64,000 bases of DNA from CAZOVB01 sp964583095 (GCA_964583095.1 CAZOVB010000016.1:1-64000); one strand, 5' to 3'. Shown: positions 43,806 through 52,940, counted from the first letter of the stretch. The notes: generated by a model from the letters alone, not told the origin. Numbers and translations are program-made.

Positions 43806-43881
43806 TGTCAGCTCTTTTGGCGGTGAGGGTCTGAGGGCAGGGGCCAGCCTATCGCAAGGCTCTTCGAAAGACAACTCGGAG

Positions 43882-43910
43882 TTGCAACCCGGCTGAAGCT
43901 GGCGTATGCT
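43882..43910 (+). promoter_or_regulatory. Predicted promoter of the zinc-ribbon/SHOCT gene
   Basis: TTGCAA (43882-43887), 17 bases, then TATGCT (43905-43910). Transcription would start near 43917, about 95 bases before the gene. It lies just upstream of the divergent sulfatase gene. Confidence 0.4.
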
Positions 43911-44008
43911 TTCGGTGGGAAAAGGACAGCCCTGCCTAGCCTGGAGGAACGCTCGACCTGCAAGGCCCTGTTCCCGGAGAACTATCCAGGACCCTAGCCG
44001 AAAGGAAC

Positions 44009-45427
44009 ATGGGGATGATCCTGCTGCATTGCGAGTGCGGTACCGATTCGACAGTGGAAGACTCCTTCGCCGGGCGCGCGGTACGGTGTCCCAAGTGCGA
44101 TCGAATTCTTCATGTCCCCCTGCCCGGCCAGCCCGGCCCCGAGCGGTTCAAGGGCTTCACGCGGAAGTTCATCGGGATCTTCTTCGGCCTGCTGCTGCTG
44201 GGTACGATGGCCATTCCCGTGGCCCGAAGCCAGGAGGGCAAGATCACCTGGCCTTTCGAGATGGTCTCCAAGCTGGCCGAATCGGTCGGCGGCTGGTTCA
44301 CCTGGCCCGTGGCGTTCTTCGTAGGTTTCTGGGCGGCCGGGGGCATCCTGCTGCTGTTGGGAATCCTGCTTCGCAAGCTTCCCCTGGCGCTGGTGTATCT
44401 GGTGGTGGCCTGTGGAATGGTGGTGCTGGTGGCGGGGATTTCGCAGGAAAAGGAAACCGGCCAGACTGTCCCCAATGCAAAGAGCTTTGCAACCGGCGAG
44501 CTGAGTCAGAACTTCTCCGAGGCGACGAAGGAGGCACCCCCCCTCGCGCGGCCCCTGCTGGGGGTCGAAGCCAAGTACTTCTGGCCCGTTCTGGTCTTGA
44601 TTGGAGGCTTTCTGGCCCTGACGAACCTTCGCAAGAAGATGGGCGGATACATCCCCCTCTGCCTGCTCCAGATCATTGTTGCCGGCGGATTGCTGGCCCT
44701 GTGCGTCTGGTCGCTGGTCCAGCTCGTTCCGGAGTACATGGAAGAGGTCCAGGACTTCAAGGACAGTTACAGCGCGTCCGTGAAGAGAATGGTTGACAGT
44801 GGCCTCACCGAAGAGGAGCTGGAGCGGGAAGAGGTGAAGATGCGCTACGGTGCTATCGGCATCTATGCCTACATTACCAGGCCTGTCTATCTTGCCTCGG
44901 TCCTGGCCCTTTCGAGCTTGATCTCCCTGATCCACGGACTGACGTTTTCCCGCAAGAGTCGCGCCCCGGCCGGGTGGGCGCTGTCGCTTTCCTGGCTGGC
45001 ACTGGTCGTCTGGTGGCTCATCAGCGCATTGACGCCGGAGATCGTGCAAGGGCTCATCAAGGAGCTGACCGGCCAGGAAATGCTGTTCCTCGCATTACCG
45101 GTTGCCATACTCCTGATCTTCGCCTGGTCGTTGGCGGTGGTAGCCGTCGAGGCGACCAGCGGATTCGTCGCCGACCTGGCCGGTGCGATGGGCGCGCGGC
45201 CGAAGTGGCTTGCCCAGCCTGCGGCGCAGACTCCCGTGCCTCCCCAGCCCCAACCTCCCCAGAAGCCCGCGGGGCGAACCGGGGTGTACCGGCCTCCCGC
45301 ACCGGGCCCCAAGCCCGCGCCCACACCGGGCCAACGGCTCGACCAGCTCAAGGCCCTGCGCGACGAAGGCAAGATCACCGAGGAAGAGTACGCCTCCGGC
45401 AGGGAAGACATCCTCAAAGATCTGTAG
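44009..45427 (+). CDS. Multi-spanning membrane protein with N-terminal zinc ribbon and C-terminal SHOCT domain
   Basis: A 472-residue protein. The first 32 residues form a zinc ribbon with Cys8, Cys10, Cys27 and Cys30 (HCECG, CPKC). Six or so membrane helices follow, with a helical loop around residues 245-285. A Pro-rich linker (PVPPQPQPPQKP) leads to a SHOCT domain (QRLDQLKALRDEGKITEEEY), a short helical module usually found at protein ends and thought to mediate oligomerisation. The combination is common among poorly studied planctomycete membrane proteins. ATG at 44015 would also serve as start and fits the AAAGGAAC site better. Confidence 0.8.
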   Translation: MGMILLHCECGTDSTVEDSFAGRAVRCPKCDRILHVPLPGQPGPERFKGFTRKFIGIFFGLLLLGTMAIPVARSQEGKITWPFEMVSKLAESVGGWFTWPVAFFVGFWAAGGILLLLGILLRKLPLALVYLVVACGMVVLVAGISQEKETGQTVPNAKSFATGELSQNFSEATKEAPPLARPLLGVEAKYFWPVLVLIGGFLALTNLRKKMGGYIPLCLLQIIVAGGLLALCVWSLVQLVPEYMEEVQDFKDSYSASVKRMVDSGLTEEELEREEVKMRYGAIGIYAYITRPVYLASVLALSSLISLIHGLTFSRKSRAPAGWALSLSWLALVVWWLISALTPEIVQGLIKELTGQEMLFLALPVAILLIFAWSLAVVAVEATSGFVADLAGAMGARPKWLAQPAAQTPVPPQPQPPQKPAGRTGVYRPPAPGPKPAPTPGQRLDQLKALRDEGKITEEEYASGREDILKDL

Positions 45428-45511
45428 CCCGCCCCGTGCGGGTCGGACATAGCAGCCTGAGGCGTTATCCTGCTTCAGGACATCCCACAGGTCCCTGCAA
45501 AAGGAACCACC

Positions 45512-46438
45512 ATGAAAGCTGTCAGCTACCGTCTCGCCGATGACACCGTCTCCTACGGCGCCTTACGAAAGGGCAAGGTCGTGCCGGCCACCACGTTCTG
45601 GTCCAACGGCCCGCGAAATCTGATGGAACTGCTCCGCGAGGGCAAGGACGCCGTCAAGGAAGCTCGCGTCCTCAGCGACGACCACGAACCGGAACTGGAG
45701 TTGGACGAACTGGACCTGCTGGCCCCGATCCCCTCCCCGGGCAAGCTCATCGGACTGGCCGTCAACTATGCCGAACACCACCGGGAATTCGAACGAGGTC
45801 ATGATCTGCCCGAGAAGCGCCACATCACCCCCAGGCCCTTCCTGATGCCCCAGACCTGCGTGGCCGGCCCGGGCGACACGATTGACTGGCCCGTCTACAG
45901 CGAACAGATCGACTACGAGGCGGAATTGGCCGTCGTCATCGGCGAAACCTGCAAGTGCGTCACGCCCGTTCGTGCCCTGCACCACGTGGCCGGCTACACC
46001 GTGGCCAATGACATTTCCGCCCGCTCCGCGAGCTTCGCCCGGGGACGGAAGGAACGGCCCAAGGACGACTTCTTCGATTGGCTTCACGGCAAGTGGGCCG
46101 ATGGCTTCTGCCCGATGGGCCCCTGCATGGTCACCGCCGACGAGATCGAAAACGCCCAGGATCTCCGAATTACCACCCACGTAAACGGCGAGCTTCGCCA
46201 GGATGCCCGGACCAGCCGGATGATCTTCGGCATCGCCGAGCTGGTCTCCTTCTGCAGCCAGTTGATGACCCTCGAACCCGGGGATGTCATTGCCACCGGC
46301 ACGCCCTCGGGCGTCGGCAAGGCCACGGGCAAACTCCTGGGCCCCGGTGACGTAATCACCTGCGCTGTCGAAGGCATCGGGGAACTGGTCAATACGCTCG
46401 GCCCCAGGCCCGAAAAATTCTACACCCCATGCCAGTGA
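45512..46438 (+). CDS. Fumarylacetoacetate hydrolase-family protein
   Basis: A 308-residue member of the FAH superfamily, which hydrolyses or decarboxylates beta-keto acids and related compounds. The metal-binding site is seen in DYEAELAVVIG, with further Glu and Asp residues in VANDISARSA. The C-terminal GDVIATGTPSGVG is the family hallmark. A substrate loop precedes DFFDWLHGKWADGFCPMGP. The N-terminal 70 residues form the usual small domain. AAAGGAAC precedes the ATG. The exact substrate is unknown; such enzymes often act in aromatic or sugar-acid catabolism. Confidence 0.93.
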   Translation: MKAVSYRLADDTVSYGALRKGKVVPATTFWSNGPRNLMELLREGKDAVKEARVLSDDHEPELELDELDLLAPIPSPGKLIGLAVNYAEHHREFERGHDLPEKRHITPRPFLMPQTCVAGPGDTIDWPVYSEQIDYEAELAVVIGETCKCVTPVRALHHVAGYTVANDISARSASFARGRKERPKDDFFDWLHGKWADGFCPMGPCMVTADEIENAQDLRITTHVNGELRQDARTSRMIFGIAELVSFCSQLMTLEPGDVIATGTPSGVGKATGKLLGPGDVITCAVEGIGELVNTLGPRPEKFYTPCQ

Positions 46439-46541
46439 AACTTTCCGGCCCTTCCCGGGGGGCAATCGCGGGCGAATCGCAATTGCATTCAGCCTCGCTG
46501 TCGGTATCCTGTAGGCAAAAGACCGCCAACGGAGCCGCCTG

Positions 46542-47519
46542 ATGCCAAAACCATCCCAGAGCCTTTCTGCCAGTAACCACACCGGCGACCAAGATCCCAG
46601 CGCAATGGACGCGACGGAATCGCCCGGGCTCAGCGATCCGCCCGAAACCGACCGGAACGAAGAGCCGACTGAAGACCAGGACGATCAGGATACCTCCCCG
46701 GCCCAGCAGGATCAGGACCTCGGCGAGGAGGAGGGCGCGGGGGATTCGGAACCCATTGACCAGGCGGAAATACTCGCCACCGTCGAGGCCATCCTCTTTG
46801 CTACCGATACCGCTATTTCCGAGTCCAAGATCGCCCAGGTCGGTGAATTGCCCGGGCGAAGGGTCGTCAAGCAGGCCATCCTCCAGCTCAACCAGCGATA
46901 CGAGGAAATGGGTTGTGCCTTCCGGATCGACCGGATCGCCGGCGGCTTCCAGATGCTCACGCGGGAGGAATACCACGACGTTCTGGCGCGATTGCTCAAG
47001 GTCAAGAGCGACTCGCGACTGAGTCAGGCGGCCATGGAAACCCTTGCCGTCGTCGCCTACCGTCAGCCGATCATCCGCGCCGACGTGGAAGCCATTCGCG
47101 GCGTGGCCTGTGGCGACATGATTCGCAAACTGATGGAAAAGGGACTGGTCAAAATCGTGGGTCGGGCCGAGGTCCTCGGTCGCCCCATGCTCTACGGCAC
47201 AACGCGGAGGTTTCTGGAGGTCTTCGGCCTCAACAGTCTGGAGGACCTTCCCGGGGTCGAGGAACTCCGCGGCGGTGCTCAGGAAGAATCTCCCCAGGCG
47301 TCGCAGGACGAATCGGCCGAGCAGACCGATGAGTCGAACCCATCGCAGGACACTGCCCCCCAGGCCGATGCCCAGGAGCCGGACGAGCAGACAGAGCCCG
47401 CGGCGGAGAAAGCCCCGGACGATCCGGACGATGCGGTAGAAGGTGACTACGCCCCGGAAGGAACGCAGCCTGCGGATACCGGCCAAGAGGAAGAACAGGA
47501 CCCCCAGGCCTCTTCCTGA
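46542..47519 (+). CDS. scpB: Segregation and condensation protein ScpB with long acidic extensions
   Basis: A 325-residue ScpB, a winged-helix subunit of the SMC-ScpAB condensin complex. The core is about residues 76-245: AILATVEAILFATDTAISES, LSQAAMETLAVVAYRQPI, ADVEAIRGV and GRPMLYGTTRRFLEVFGL. Flanking it are an N-terminal 70-residue and a C-terminal 80-residue tail, both acidic, Gln/Asp/Glu rich and probably disordered, well beyond the usual 180-200-residue length. scpA is not adjacent. The region between the FAH gene and scpB carries a weak promoter match (TATCCT at 46505). Confidence 0.92.
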   Translation: MPKPSQSLSASNHTGDQDPSAMDATESPGLSDPPETDRNEEPTEDQDDQDTSPAQQDQDLGEEEGAGDSEPIDQAEILATVEAILFATDTAISESKIAQVGELPGRRVVKQAILQLNQRYEEMGCAFRIDRIAGGFQMLTREEYHDVLARLLKVKSDSRLSQAAMETLAVVAYRQPIIRADVEAIRGVACGDMIRKLMEKGLVKIVGRAEVLGRPMLYGTTRRFLEVFGLNSLEDLPGVEELRGGAQEESPQASQDESAEQTDESNPSQDTAPQADAQEPDEQTEPAAEKAPDDPDDAVEGDYAPEGTQPADTGQEEEQDPQASS

Positions 47520-47589
47520 CCTGCCTGCCGGCGCACGAGAAAAGGGCGGACACGAGGTCGCGCCCGCCCGTCTATACGAATCGGCCCGC

Positions 47590-47925
47590 TCAGGCCGCTA
47601 CGATCGCTTCGTTTGCCACCGGCTGCTTGGCCGGCTGGAGCCTGACCTTCGCAGTTGCCTTTACGCGCAATACGCTGTCCATGCCGAACTTGCCCGGCTC
47701 GACGCCGAATGCGGCATAGTCGGTATACCAGACGCCGTCGGCCCGATAGCGGAACTTGTACTCCCCTTCGGGCAGGCGCATGCGGGTCCGCCAATAGCCG
47801 TCGCCGCAGGGAAGCATGGAAAGCTCTTCGCAGCGCCAGTTGTTGAAGTCCCCTGCCAGTTGTACTCGCGTAGCCCCGGGGCGATAGAAACGAAATTCGA
47901 CCCATTCTCCTTGCTGGCTGACCAT
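47590..47925 (-). CDS. CBM48/AMPK-type glycogen-binding domain protein
   Basis: A 111-residue protein consisting of one carbohydrate-binding domain of the CBM48 type: ATRVQLAGDFNNWRCEELSM, then GYWRTRMRLPEGEYKFRYRA and DGVWYTDYAAF. The Trp and Asn in GDFNNW and the Lys in YKFRY are the usual glucan contacts. ATG at 47925 is chosen because GGCGAGA precedes it. There is no signal peptide. Stand-alone versions may recruit partners to glycogen; no glycogen gene is nearby. A short basic tail follows the domain. Confidence 0.85.
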   Translation of the reverse strand: MVSQQGEWVEFRFYRPGATRVQLAGDFNNWRCEELSMLPCGDGYWRTRMRLPEGEYKFRYRADGVWYTDYAAFGVEPGKFGMDSVLRVKATAKVRLQPAKQPVANEAIVAA

Positions 47926-48275
47926 GTCTTCTCGCCTTTCCTCTTTGTGCCCAACCTTGTAGCAGCTTCCCGTCACCGGATCAGGACGTGAACCTTCCGA
48001 TGACTACACAACTGTTCTCTCGGAGGCGCGCGGCGTTTTCTTGACCGTTTTTCGGACAATTCATCGAAATCGGCGAACTTCTGACCGACAACATCGCGTT
48101 TTCCCCTGTCCTCCTGGGATGATGCCCCCAAAGATCTCCGGGTGTACTTCCCCCATCTGCCCCCCAGAAGAACCCTCGGGTCGCCGGCCGTCCCGGCAGT
48201 ACACTGCGCTTTCCAGAAGCAAGCCAAGGACAGCCCATTTACTCCCCAACGGCTGGCTCTATAATAGTCGGTGTC
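47926..48275. other. Divergent intergenic region
   Basis: A 350-base region holding the upstream control of the CBM48 gene on one strand and a near-consensus promoter for the discoidin-like lipoprotein on the other (48238-48265). Nothing else was recognised; the frames in it have no protein-like composition. Confidence 0.45.
48238..48265 (+). promoter_or_regulatory. Near-consensus promoter giving a leaderless or 3-4-base leader mRNA
   Basis: TTTACT (48238-48243), 16 bases, then a perfect TATAAT (48260-48265). Only ten bases separate the -10 box from the ATG at 48276, so the transcript should begin almost at the start codon. No Shine-Dalgarno sequence is present. Confidence 0.6.
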
Positions 48276-48770
48276 ATGAACCAGAAAACCCCTAGCCTGT
48301 TCATTGTTTCGATCCTCCTGCTGCTGGGGAGCTTATCTCCAGGCTGCAAGGATACCGCCACCCAGCAGACACTTGGTCCTACCCCCATCGCAGCTCTGGG
48401 CGATCCCAAGGCGTGGAAGGTCTCCGGGGAACTGGAGAATACAGGCGCAGCCGTCGATGGCAGGATCGACACGGCCGCGACGTCCGCCCCAAGCGGGCTG
48501 GGCGCGTCCTTGACCATCGACCTGGGCAAGACATCGCTGTTCAACATGGTGGTGATCGAGCACGGCCCGAACCCGGAAGGCTACGCCAGGCGCGTATCGG
48601 TTTTTACCAGCGTTGATGGCCAAAAGTTCACCCTGCTGCATACCAGTCCCGGGACACGAAGAAGGACCTATTTGAGCGTCCTGACGCCGGTCCTGGCACG
48701 ATACGTCAAACTCCAGGCAATCATCGAAGAAGGTCGCCCCTGGTCGGTCGCCGAAGTCTACTTCCAATAG
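48276..48770 (+). CDS. Discoidin-like (F5/8 type C) lipoprotein
   Basis: A 164-residue lipoprotein. The signal peptide runs to a lipobox around LGSLSPGCKD (Cys24). The mature part is a galactose-binding-like beta-sandwich: NTGAAVDGRIDTAATSA, ASLTIDLGKTSLFNMVVIEH, then YARRVSVFTSVDGQKFTLLH and ARYVKLQA. This order is that of F5/8 type C domains, which bind glycans or membranes. It begins with an apparently leaderless start. The following gene begins 12 bases after its stop, suggesting an operon of at least two genes. Confidence 0.82.
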   Translation: MNQKTPSLFIVSILLLLGSLSPGCKDTATQQTLGPTPIAALGDPKAWKVSGELENTGAAVDGRIDTAATSAPSGLGASLTIDLGKTSLFNMVVIEHGPNPEGYARRVSVFTSVDGQKFTLLHTSPGTRRRTYLSVLTPVLARYVKLQAIIEEGRPWSVAEVYFQ

Positions 48771-48782
48771 GCCCAGATACCC

Positions 48783-49262
48783 ATGATCGATTCCCCTGCA
48801 CCACCCAGCAAAGAAACAACCGACAAACCCTCTGCCGAGAGCCGTTACTATCTCCTGGCCGGCGCGATGCTGGTGATGATCATCACGATCCTGGCCATCC
48901 TGTGGCTGCGGGAGCGGAAGAGCCGCATCGCCTTTCAGCAGGCCAACGAAACGCTTGTGAAGGTCAATGAGAATCTCAAGTCAGGCCTCCAGGGAAACAT
49001 CGCCGCTGCCCTCCAGGGCGGGGGGGTCAGGCTGCAACTGGATGCACCGAAGATCGTCGAGTTCCAGGACAGCGATACGATCGCCTTTGAGGTCCCCGCT
49101 TCCCAAGCCCTGCGCCTGGACAGGATGCTCAGACCCGGCAGTATCCTCGTGGTTGTAGAGGACCCTCCGATGCCCTCACCGTCGCAGTCAGAGCCCGAGC
49201 AAGGCTCTGCCGGAGAAGACGACGACGAACCGAACGAGACGTTGGAGTCTTCAGAGGACTAG
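48783..49262 (+). CDS. Single-pass membrane protein of unknown function
   Basis: A 159-residue protein with one membrane helix at about residues 22-42 (YYLLAGAMLVMIITILAILW) followed by Arg and Lys residues. A helical part (FQQANETLVKVNENL) and a compact region (GGVRLQLDAPKIVEFQDSDTI) come next. The end is an acidic Ser/Glu tail. It follows the lipoprotein gene by 12 bases and overlaps the convergent gene by four. No family was recognised. Confidence 0.7.
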   Translation: MIDSPAPPSKETTDKPSAESRYYLLAGAMLVMIITILAILWLRERKSRIAFQQANETLVKVNENLKSGLQGNIAAALQGGGVRLQLDAPKIVEFQDSDTIAFEVPASQALRLDRMLRPGSILVVVEDPPMPSPSQSEPEQGSAGEDDDEPNETLESSED

Positions 49263-50269
49263 AGCCCCAGGTCCCGCTTGGGCACGGCCTTTCGGAGGAA
49301 GAGATACCGCCGGCCTCGGTAGGACATCACGTCGCCGGAGATCAGGTATGCCTGCGTCTGGGCCAGGGCTCCGCGATTGGAAACAATCGAATCCAGCACC
49401 CGATTGGGAAGCACGCGAAGCGGCTTCTTCTGCAGCGTGTTGTCCGAGAGAAACCGAACCTGACGCCACCCGCTTCTGCCCTCGGGGACCACATAGGCAA
49501 GGCGGTTGACGATGATCTGATCCCGCGTGTCGGTGGTGGTGTCCATGATCGCCCGTCCCTGCGAAGATTTCTCTTGAGCCGGTTCGGATGCCTCTGAAGC
49601 TACCACAGGCCTGGCCGTGCCTTTCTCCAGCAGACGGGCCATGATGTCCTCGGCATCGGCTCGGGTCTGGTCTGCCCCAGCCGGGCCGGCCTGGCCCGGG
49701 TCTTCGCCGATGGGGGCTTCCTCCTGCGAAGCGCCCGGATCGGTTGCATGCCCCGGGCGAGCGTCCGAATCCCTCAACTGTTCGGGGGTCTTATCCAGCA
49801 GCAGCGCCCGGGTCGGGAGCAGGTAGCATTGGCCGCGATAAACCGTCACCTGTCCCGAGAGCAGAAAGATGTTCTCGCCGGAGCGTGCCTCTTCCATCGC
49901 TTGCCTCAGGGGCGAGGGCAGCAGAGGCAGGCTTTCCGGGACGAATCGGGGAGGCTCGGTGAGCAATTGGACCTTGGCAACGTCTTGCTCTACCTGCAGG
50001 GACACGGGCATTGCGGCAAGGGTCGTACCAAAGGGCGGCTTTGGGGCCGGAGGCGATGCGTTCCACCCCGGACGGGTCTTGGGCGGTATAATCGGCTCCT
50101 GGGTGTCCGAGACCAGTTGTTTTTGCCCGGAAACCGAAGGTGTCAGGAGCCGGGGTCTGGGAGCCGGGGAATCCTCTTGCTCCTGGCCCCAAAGCGGGTC
50201 GGTCACCCACGCAGAGATCAGGAGGCAAGCCGACAAAACGGTGCTCAGCGCGACGTGTCTGCTTTTCAT
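49259..50269 (-). CDS. Exported protein with an internally repeated module
   Basis: A 336-residue secreted protein (signal peptide ending near LWGQEQ). Two similar blocks are visible: LLSGQVTVYRGQCYLLPTRA near residue 137 and YLISGDVMSYRGRRYLFLRKA near residue 310. Each follows a segment of 20-30 residues with a basic end, and both close a small beta unit. The stretch between is Pro, Ala and Glu rich and probably unstructured. The four-base overlap with the convergent gene is at its stop. No family was recognised; the repeat suggests an ancestral duplication. Confidence 0.65.
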   Translation of the reverse strand: MKSRHVALSTVLSACLLISAWVTDPLWGQEQEDSPAPRPRLLTPSVSGQKQLVSDTQEPIIPPKTRPGWNASPPAPKPPFGTTLAAMPVSLQVEQDVAKVQLLTEPPRFVPESLPLLPSPLRQAMEEARSGENIFLLSGQVTVYRGQCYLLPTRALLLDKTPEQLRDSDARPGHATDPGASQEEAPIGEDPGQAGPAGADQTRADAEDIMARLLEKGTARPVVASEASEPAQEKSSQGRAIMDTTTDTRDQIIVNRLAYVVPEGRSGWRQVRFLSDNTLQKKPLRVLPNRVLDSIVSNRGALAQTQAYLISGDVMSYRGRRYLFLRKAVPKRDLGL

Positions 50270-50318
50270 GATGCTTCCATTCTACTTGCGCCTCGGGGGA
50301 CAGGCAAGCTCGACGCTC

Positions 50319-50852
50319 TCAGTCGGTAAGGTCCGGGAAAGTTGCGGCAATATCTTCCGGCCCGGCAGCGAGGGTAACATGCCTCAGGCAATCGGGACGA
50401 ACCAGCCCCATCGGCTCCACGACGGGCCGCCAGAAGTCTTCTACGCATACAATCGGCTTTTCGGCGAGGAATCCCTTGGCCTTCAACTCCCAGACCATCG
50501 CCAGCTCGAGCAGCGTTCCGGTCCCGCCGCGCAGGGCCACACAGCCCGCGGTGGCCAATTCCACCAGTGTTGTCAGACGTTCCTGGAGGTCCCCCGTGGG
50601 CCGGGTCTCATCCAGGTAGTCATTGGGCCTGCTCGACCAGAGTCCGCAGGTCACGCCGATGGTGGTCCCGCCGGCCTGCCGGGCCCCACGGGCGGAGGCT
50701 TCCATGGTCCCGCCGTAGCCGCCATTGACCACGCAATAGCCGCGACGGGCCAGCAACTCCCCCGTGCGCCGGGCAAACTCGTATTGCTCATCGCCCGGCG
50801 ACGGCGTGGAGGCGCCGAAAACCGCTACGCAGGATTTGCCCGCAGCCGCCAA
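50319..50852 (-). CDS. LOG-family Rossmann-fold protein (short form)
   Basis: A 177-residue protein with VAVFGASTPSPGDEQYEFAR, CVVNGGYGGTMEASARGA and a second motif CVALRGGTGTLLELAMVWE. Together these identify the LOG/TIGR00725-like family. The first motif has GYGGTMEA in place of the usual GGGPGIMEA, and the second RGGTGTLLE in place of PGGxGTxxE. These differences are typical of the shorter subfamily. The start is TTG three bases after the aconitase stop, so the two genes are co-transcribed. Its link with aconitase is not explained. Confidence 0.82.
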   Translation of the reverse strand: MAAAGKSCVAVFGASTPSPGDEQYEFARRTGELLARRGYCVVNGGYGGTMEASARGARQAGGTTIGVTCGLWSSRPNDYLDETRPTGDLQERLTTLVELATAGCVALRGGTGTLLELAMVWELKAKGFLAEKPIVCVEDFWRPVVEPMGLVRPDCLRHVTLAAGPEDIAATFPDLTD

Positions 50853-50855
50853 CTC

Positions 50856-52940
50856 TCAGCCCTGCCGGGTGAAGTTCAGCAGGCCTCCCACGGCCAGAAT
50901 CTTCCGCTGGCGCGGCGAGAGAACCACGTCGCAGACAAACTCCTTGCTGCGGGTGTGATTGATGACTTCCACGGTCTTTCCGGACTCGACGGCCTGGGAG
51001 ATATCCTTGATCTCCAGGTCATCGCCCTGCTCGATCCCGTCGTAGTCGCTCTCGTCGTGGAAGACCAGGGGGAGGATCGCGAAGTTGACCAGGTTGTTCT
51101 GGTGGATCCGCTCGATGGCTTTGGCAATAACCGCCTTGACCCCGAGATACATCGGGCAAAGCGCTGCATGCTCGCGACTGGAGCCCTGACCGTAGCTGTC
51201 GCCTGCGACGATGATCCCGTGCTTACCTGCGTCTCTGGCTTCCAGGGCCCGTTGGGCAAAAGTCGGTTTGTCGTCCTCGTTGAGCGGCCAGAAGACATAC
51301 TTGGCGTACTCGGGGACGTTGGATCGGTACTTGAGCAACGAGCCGGCCGGCATGATGTGGTCGGTCGTGATCTTGTCGCCGACCTTGATCAGCACTGGGC
51401 CGGATATCGAATCCGGCAGCGCCTCACCCCGGGGCGGCTTGACGATCGAAGCGCCCCGGACGATCTGGGCCGCCTGGGCCTGGTCGCCGCTGAGAGGGTC
51501 GAGGATCAGTCGGTCGTCGGTTCGGAACTGTTCGGGGGCCGAGATCGAAGCGTAGTCAATGCCGAATTTCTCCGGCAACTCGCGGGGATCGGTGATCTCA
51601 CCTGTCAGCGCCCCGGCCAGGGCGGTTTCCACTGAGACCAGATACACCAGGTCGTTCCTGGTTCCGCTCCTGCCGTTGAAGTTCCGGTTGAAGCTCCGCA
51701 GGCTGATGGCACCCTCGGCCGGGCTGAAGCCCAGGCCGATGCAGGGCCCGCAGGCGGATTCGAGAATTCTCGCCCCGGCCGAGACGATCTTCGCCAGGGC
51801 CCCCTCCTCGGTGATCATCGAGAGAACCTGTTTGGAGCCCGGTGCCACGCCCATCTCCACGTTGGGATGGACGTTCTGGCCTTGCAGGCAGTGGGCCAGG
51901 AGCATCAGATCCTGGTAGCTGGAGTTGGTGCAGGAACCCACAGCCACCTGGCGGACCTCCTTGCCGGCCACCTCGCGGACCGTGACGATGTTATCCGGGC
52001 TGCCCGGCGCCGCAGCCAGGGGCTCCAGTTCGTCCAAATTGATGCGGATCTTGTCGAACGAGACATTCACGCTGCCGTCCGGGCCCGGCTGGGAGACTTC
52101 TACCCCCACGCCGTACTTCTTGAGATTGGCCAGAACGTTGGGTTCCTTGTCGGGATGGATGCGCTTGGTGATCCGGTCGTAGGATGCCCCCTCGTCCGGG
52201 GCCATGGGTGTGTAGTCTTCTTGCCGCCCCTGGGCCTTTAGGAACTGTTTAGTGGTGGCATCGGCGGGGAAGATACTGGTGGTGACGCCCAACTCGGCGC
52301 CCATGTTGGTCACGGTGGAACGCGCGGGCACGGGCAGGTTCTCCACGCCGGGTCCGTGGTACTCCACCACGCAGCCCACGTTGCCCTTGGTGGTCAGGAT
52401 ACTCAGCATGCGGAGGATGATGTCCTTGGCAGCCACCCAGGGCTGGAGCTTTCCGGTCAGCTCCACGCCGATGACCCGTGGACAGGGGGTATAGAAGGCC
52501 CCGCCTCCCATCGCTACGGCGACGTCGAGGCCGCCGGCTCCGATGGCCAGGGCCCCCATCCCGCCGGCGGTGGGGGTATGGCTGTCACTGCCGAGCTGCG
52601 TTCTGCCCGGGCGGGCGAACCGCTCCAGGTGCACCTGGTGGCAGATGCCGTTGCCTGGGCGGGAATGGTACGCCCCGACCTTGGGCGCGATCGACTGGAG
52701 GTACATGTGGTCGGCATGGTTCTCCGGGCCGAACTGGGCCATGTTGTGGTCCACGTAACTGACCGAGACCTCGGTCTTGACCTGGGGGATCTCCATGGCC
52801 TCGAGCAGCAGGAAGGCCGTGGTGCCCGTAGCGTCCTGTGTGAGGGTCTGGTCGATGCGCAGGCCAATCTCCTCGCCGGCAGTCAGTGTGCCCTGGACAA
52901 GGTGGGCCTCGAGTATTTTCTGTGTAAGGTTCTTCGCCAT
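50856..52940 (-). CDS. acn: Aconitate hydratase, Aquifex/mitochondrial-like short type
   Basis: A 694-residue aconitase that interconverts citrate and isocitrate. The [4Fe-4S] ligands are visible as Cys in GSCTNSSYQD and the pair in SACGPCIGLG. Active-site motifs SDSHTPTAGGMGALAIGAGG and GDSYGQGSSREHAALCP are complete, and the swivelling C-terminal domain is attached. Its length matches the shorter group (about 650-700) seen in Aquifex and Planctomycetota, not the 890-residue AcnA. The ATG at 52940 has little ribosome site. A LOG-family gene follows after three bases. Confidence 0.94.
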   Translation of the reverse strand: MAKNLTQKILEAHLVQGTLTAGEEIGLRIDQTLTQDATGTTAFLLLEAMEIPQVKTEVSVSYVDHNMAQFGPENHADHMYLQSIAPKVGAYHSRPGNGICHQVHLERFARPGRTQLGSDSHTPTAGGMGALAIGAGGLDVAVAMGGGAFYTPCPRVIGVELTGKLQPWVAAKDIILRMLSILTTKGNVGCVVEYHGPGVENLPVPARSTVTNMGAELGVTTSIFPADATTKQFLKAQGRQEDYTPMAPDEGASYDRITKRIHPDKEPNVLANLKKYGVGVEVSQPGPDGSVNVSFDKIRINLDELEPLAAAPGSPDNIVTVREVAGKEVRQVAVGSCTNSSYQDLMLLAHCLQGQNVHPNVEMGVAPGSKQVLSMITEEGALAKIVSAGARILESACGPCIGLGFSPAEGAISLRSFNRNFNGRSGTRNDLVYLVSVETALAGALTGEITDPRELPEKFGIDYASISAPEQFRTDDRLILDPLSGDQAQAAQIVRGASIVKPPRGEALPDSISGPVLIKVGDKITTDHIMPAGSLLKYRSNVPEYAKYVFWPLNEDDKPTFAQRALEARDAGKHGIIVAGDSYGQGSSREHAALCPMYLGVKAVIAKAIERIHQNNLVNFAILPLVFHDESDYDGIEQGDDLEIKDISQAVESGKTVEVINHTRSKEFVCDVVLSPRQRKILAVGGLLNFTRQG

